From Neocallimastix lanati (nom. inval.) (lineage: Eukaryota > Neocallimastigomycota > Neocallimastigomycetes > Neocallimastigales > Neocallimastigaceae): 64,000 nt of DNA. Location: positions 18,781 through 82,780 of the forward strand of contig JACVTC010000255.1 in the NCBI GenBank assembly GCA_016946835.1, written 5' to 3'. Position numbers and translations under genes: made by a program. This document shows positions 61,111 through 64,000 of this stretch, piece by piece. Each line of letters begins with the position of its first letter. Position 1 is the stretch's first letter. Under the pieces are notes generated by a model. The model made no database searches and had not been told where the DNA came from. It saw only the letters and a program-made list of their open reading frames with translations.

Positions 61111-64000
61111 AATATTTAGCCTAGAGAACTCAAGAGAATAGGCCATCTTTGATTAGTAACAAATTCAACCGTTTATTAATAGTAAAAGTTATGGACTGAA
61201 AATACCAATCAACTTTAGAAAAGTTCAAAAAATGCCAAATCAAGGATGTAGTTATGACTGAAACAGTCACTCATAAAAATACTTTAATCAATTATAAAAA
61301 TAAAGTATTAATAAAAATACTATAATGTAAAAATAAGAGTAAAGTATTAATAAAAAATATTTTAAAAATTATAAAAGTAAGATATTAATAAGAATATTTT
61401 AACAAAATATAAAAAAAATAGTGATAAAAATATATAATAATTAAATAAAATATAGCAGTATTTATAAAAATAATTTTATAAAATATAGTTGAAATGTATT
61501 TATTAAAGTATTTTAATAAAATAAAGTTAAGAAGTATTTATTAAAATACATTAATAAAATGTAGTTAGAAAGTATTATAATAAAATAGAGTTAAGAAGTA
61601 TTTATTAAAATACATTAATAAAATGTAGTTAGAAAGTATTATAATAAAATAGAGTTAAGAAGCATTTATTAAAATACATTAATAAAATGTAGTTAGAAAG
61701 TATTATAATAAAATAGAGTTAAGAAGTATTTATTAAAATACATTAATAAAATGTAGTTAGAAAGTATTTTTAGAAATAATTTTATAAAATATAATTAAAT
61801 AATATTTATTAAAGTATTTTAATAGAAAACAGAAAGTATTTCTAAAAGGAAATTAATATAATATAAAAAAAAAGTATTGATAGAGATATAAAAATAATTA
61901 AATAAAACATTAAAGTATAGTATTAATAAAAATATTTTAATAAAATATAAAAAATAATTGATAAGAAATAATGTTAAAAAATTAATTCAATATGTTAATA
62001 AAGTTATTAAAAAATTCATTTTAATAAAATATAAAAGTAAAGAATTTATAAAAACCATTAAGGAAATAAAAAAATCACGTTGTAATTTATTAAAATATTT
62101 TTAATAAAATATAAAAAAATATAGATAAAGAAATAAAAATAATTATATAAAATATTAAAATAAAATATTAAATACTATAATTACATAGAGCAATGTTAAA
62201 TTTATAATAAATATAAAATAAAAAATAAAATAAAAAGAATGATAATAATAAATATAAAATAAAAAATAAAATAAAAAGAATGATATAAGTTAAATTATAA
62301 AATAAAAAAAAATAATATAAAATAACTTGTAAGTGTAAATATAAAAAATAAAAAATAAAAAAATGATATAAAATAAATTATATATAAAAAATAAAATATA
62401 AATAATTCTATAAATAAATTATAAAATATGAAAAATCCATATATATTTATTCAATTCATATTGTATGACTAATGACTATGTAATTTTATTTAGACTATTG
62501 CGTATTTAAATAATTAATTTCCTTATTTAATTTTAATTTCTAATGTAATGTAATAAAATAAAAAATACATATATAATAAATTATTTAAAAAAATAAGTCT
62601 CGTAGTAGTATATTGTTATGTGTATTATTAAATTTAAATATAAATTTTAAATATAAATATTTAAAATAAATTAAATAATATTTATAATAAATAAATATAT
62701 CTTTTATATTTAAAAATTTATTTAGAATTACAAAAATACAAAAATATTAATATTATACAAAGAAAATTATAAAGGAACCAAATAGTAGTAATTATAATAT
62801 AAAAAAACGAAATTTAAGATTTTATTATTAAATGGAGTAAATCCGAATAAATTTTAATTTAATATATAATTTTAAAATTTAAGTATGAAAAACAACTTAA
62901 ATTAATTAATCCTAATATATATATATATAATAAAATTAATTTTTTTTTATTATTAATTTATTTATTGTTGTACAAGGTTTTAAAATATACATTAACTTTT
63001 AATAACATAATTAAATATATGCATTAATTTTAATTAAATTAAAAAATTTGATATTTTTTTAAATTTTTTTTATTTAATATTTAATAATAAAATTTATTTT
63101 AAAATATATGATTATTATTATAATTATTTCAATTATTATAAATTTTACTTTTTTGGTATCCTAAAATGTAATAAATTTATCTTTATACTCTATAATATAT
63201 TATAATTTGTTTTAAATTTTAATTTATATTAAAAAAAATTAATAAACAATAACATTTAATAATTCATATTAATTTTTAATGTTAAGTTAAACTATTTGAT
63301 TATTACAATGAAATAAAATTTATTTTTAAGTATACAATATAAGAAAATTATTATATTTATTAAATTGTTTTTTTCATTTTTTTAGAGTTGATTCGCAAAT
63401 GAAAAACATCAATACATAAAGTATTTAATATTTAGTTCAAATTATTTTATAGATTAGTAATGATGATTAATTTATTTTTTATATATATATTATAATATAT
63501 CTATTACTATTATATTATTATATATGTGTTTGAAATATCACTTTTAAAGCATTAATATTTATGCTAAATAAATAAATAATTAATTAAAATAAAATAAATA
63601 AAATTAAAAGTAAAACAAAATACAAAATATTAATTTATTATTATAAATTAACATTATTTATTTATCTATAAAATATAATTAAAAATATAATTATTGATTT
63701 ATAAATACATAATAAATTATTAATAAAACAGAACAAATTATTTGTAATTATTAAATACATTTTATATGACTGTATAATTTAATTTAGTATATAGTTTAAT
63801 AAAATATTAAATTTTTATATATAATTAAATTATCAAATATTAAATATCAAAAAGTTAAATAAGTTATAAATTTAGTAAAAATAGGAACCTATAAGAACCA
63901 TAGTAATTTGATTCAATAAAGTATAAAAAGAATATATAAAACTTGTATATTTAAAAATATATTAAATTTTATTTAGTATGAAAAATAGGAGTTAGAAAAT
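61094..64000. repeat. Right copy of the long terminal direct repeat
   Basis: It is the same as 1-2909 and in the same orientation. Single-base length differences are at about 63515, 63590, 63955 and 63983, all in the last 500 bases. It continues past the window edge and holds no gene. The left border of the shared block cannot be placed, because the left copy is cut by position 1. Confidence 0.95.

Overview
The window is extremely AT-rich, in intergenic DNA almost pure A/T, and holds seven long intronless reading frames separated by kilobases of repeats. Hevein-type chitin-binding (CBM18) domains, Thr/Ser-rich linkers, poly-Asn tracts, dibasic processing sites, ankyrin proteins, LINE and Ty3/Gypsy relics and a Mutator-type MITE all indicate a eukaryote. 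The combination fits a fungus of the Neocallimastigomycota (anaerobic gut fungi) best; that is inference from composition and domains, not a database match. I saw no tRNA, rRNA or CRISPR array.

Layout. 1-2909 is a repeat that returns almost unchanged at 61094-64000, with a diverged third copy at about 51470-56870. 2771-4130 holds a 418-bp direct duplication around a hairpin-rich spacer. 7546-9654 (-) is an ankyrin protein. 10498-37604 is an island of five genes that all start with a signal peptide: two large paralogous proteins of unknown function (10498-14622 and 17010-20381, both -), a 2991-residue multidomain protein with bulb-type lectin-like repeats (21908-30883, +), a small Ser/Thr-rich protein (32198-33178, -) and a subtilase with a CBM18 domain and a huge Thr/Pro linker (34155-37604, +). 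37605-44271 is gene-poor, with a MITE carrying a 9-bp target duplication, a foldback and four 447-bp tandem repeats that end just before a 1664-residue ankyrin protein with SUMO-interacting-like motifs (44272-49266, +).

49267-61100 is a graveyard: a LINE reverse-transcriptase relic, a compact three-hairpin retroposon-like tail with poly-A, a 20-copy 65-bp minisatellite, a broken ankyrin relic, a CBM18 gene fragment lacking both ends, a Ty3/Gypsy integrase-chromodomain relic with a candidate LTR start, and a last decayed reading frame running into the terminal repeat.

Function. The five central genes look like cell-surface or secreted proteins: lectin-like and chitin-binding modules, mucin-like linkers, a protease, and Lys-Arg sites typical of kexin maturation. 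The two ankyrin proteins share an N-terminal module, lack signal peptides and are probably intracellular. The points most worth following are the 61,093-bp spacing between near-identical window ends (circular molecule, tandem unit or assembly overlap), the paralogous pair of unknown secreted proteins, the SIM-like cluster and the three-hairpin tail.
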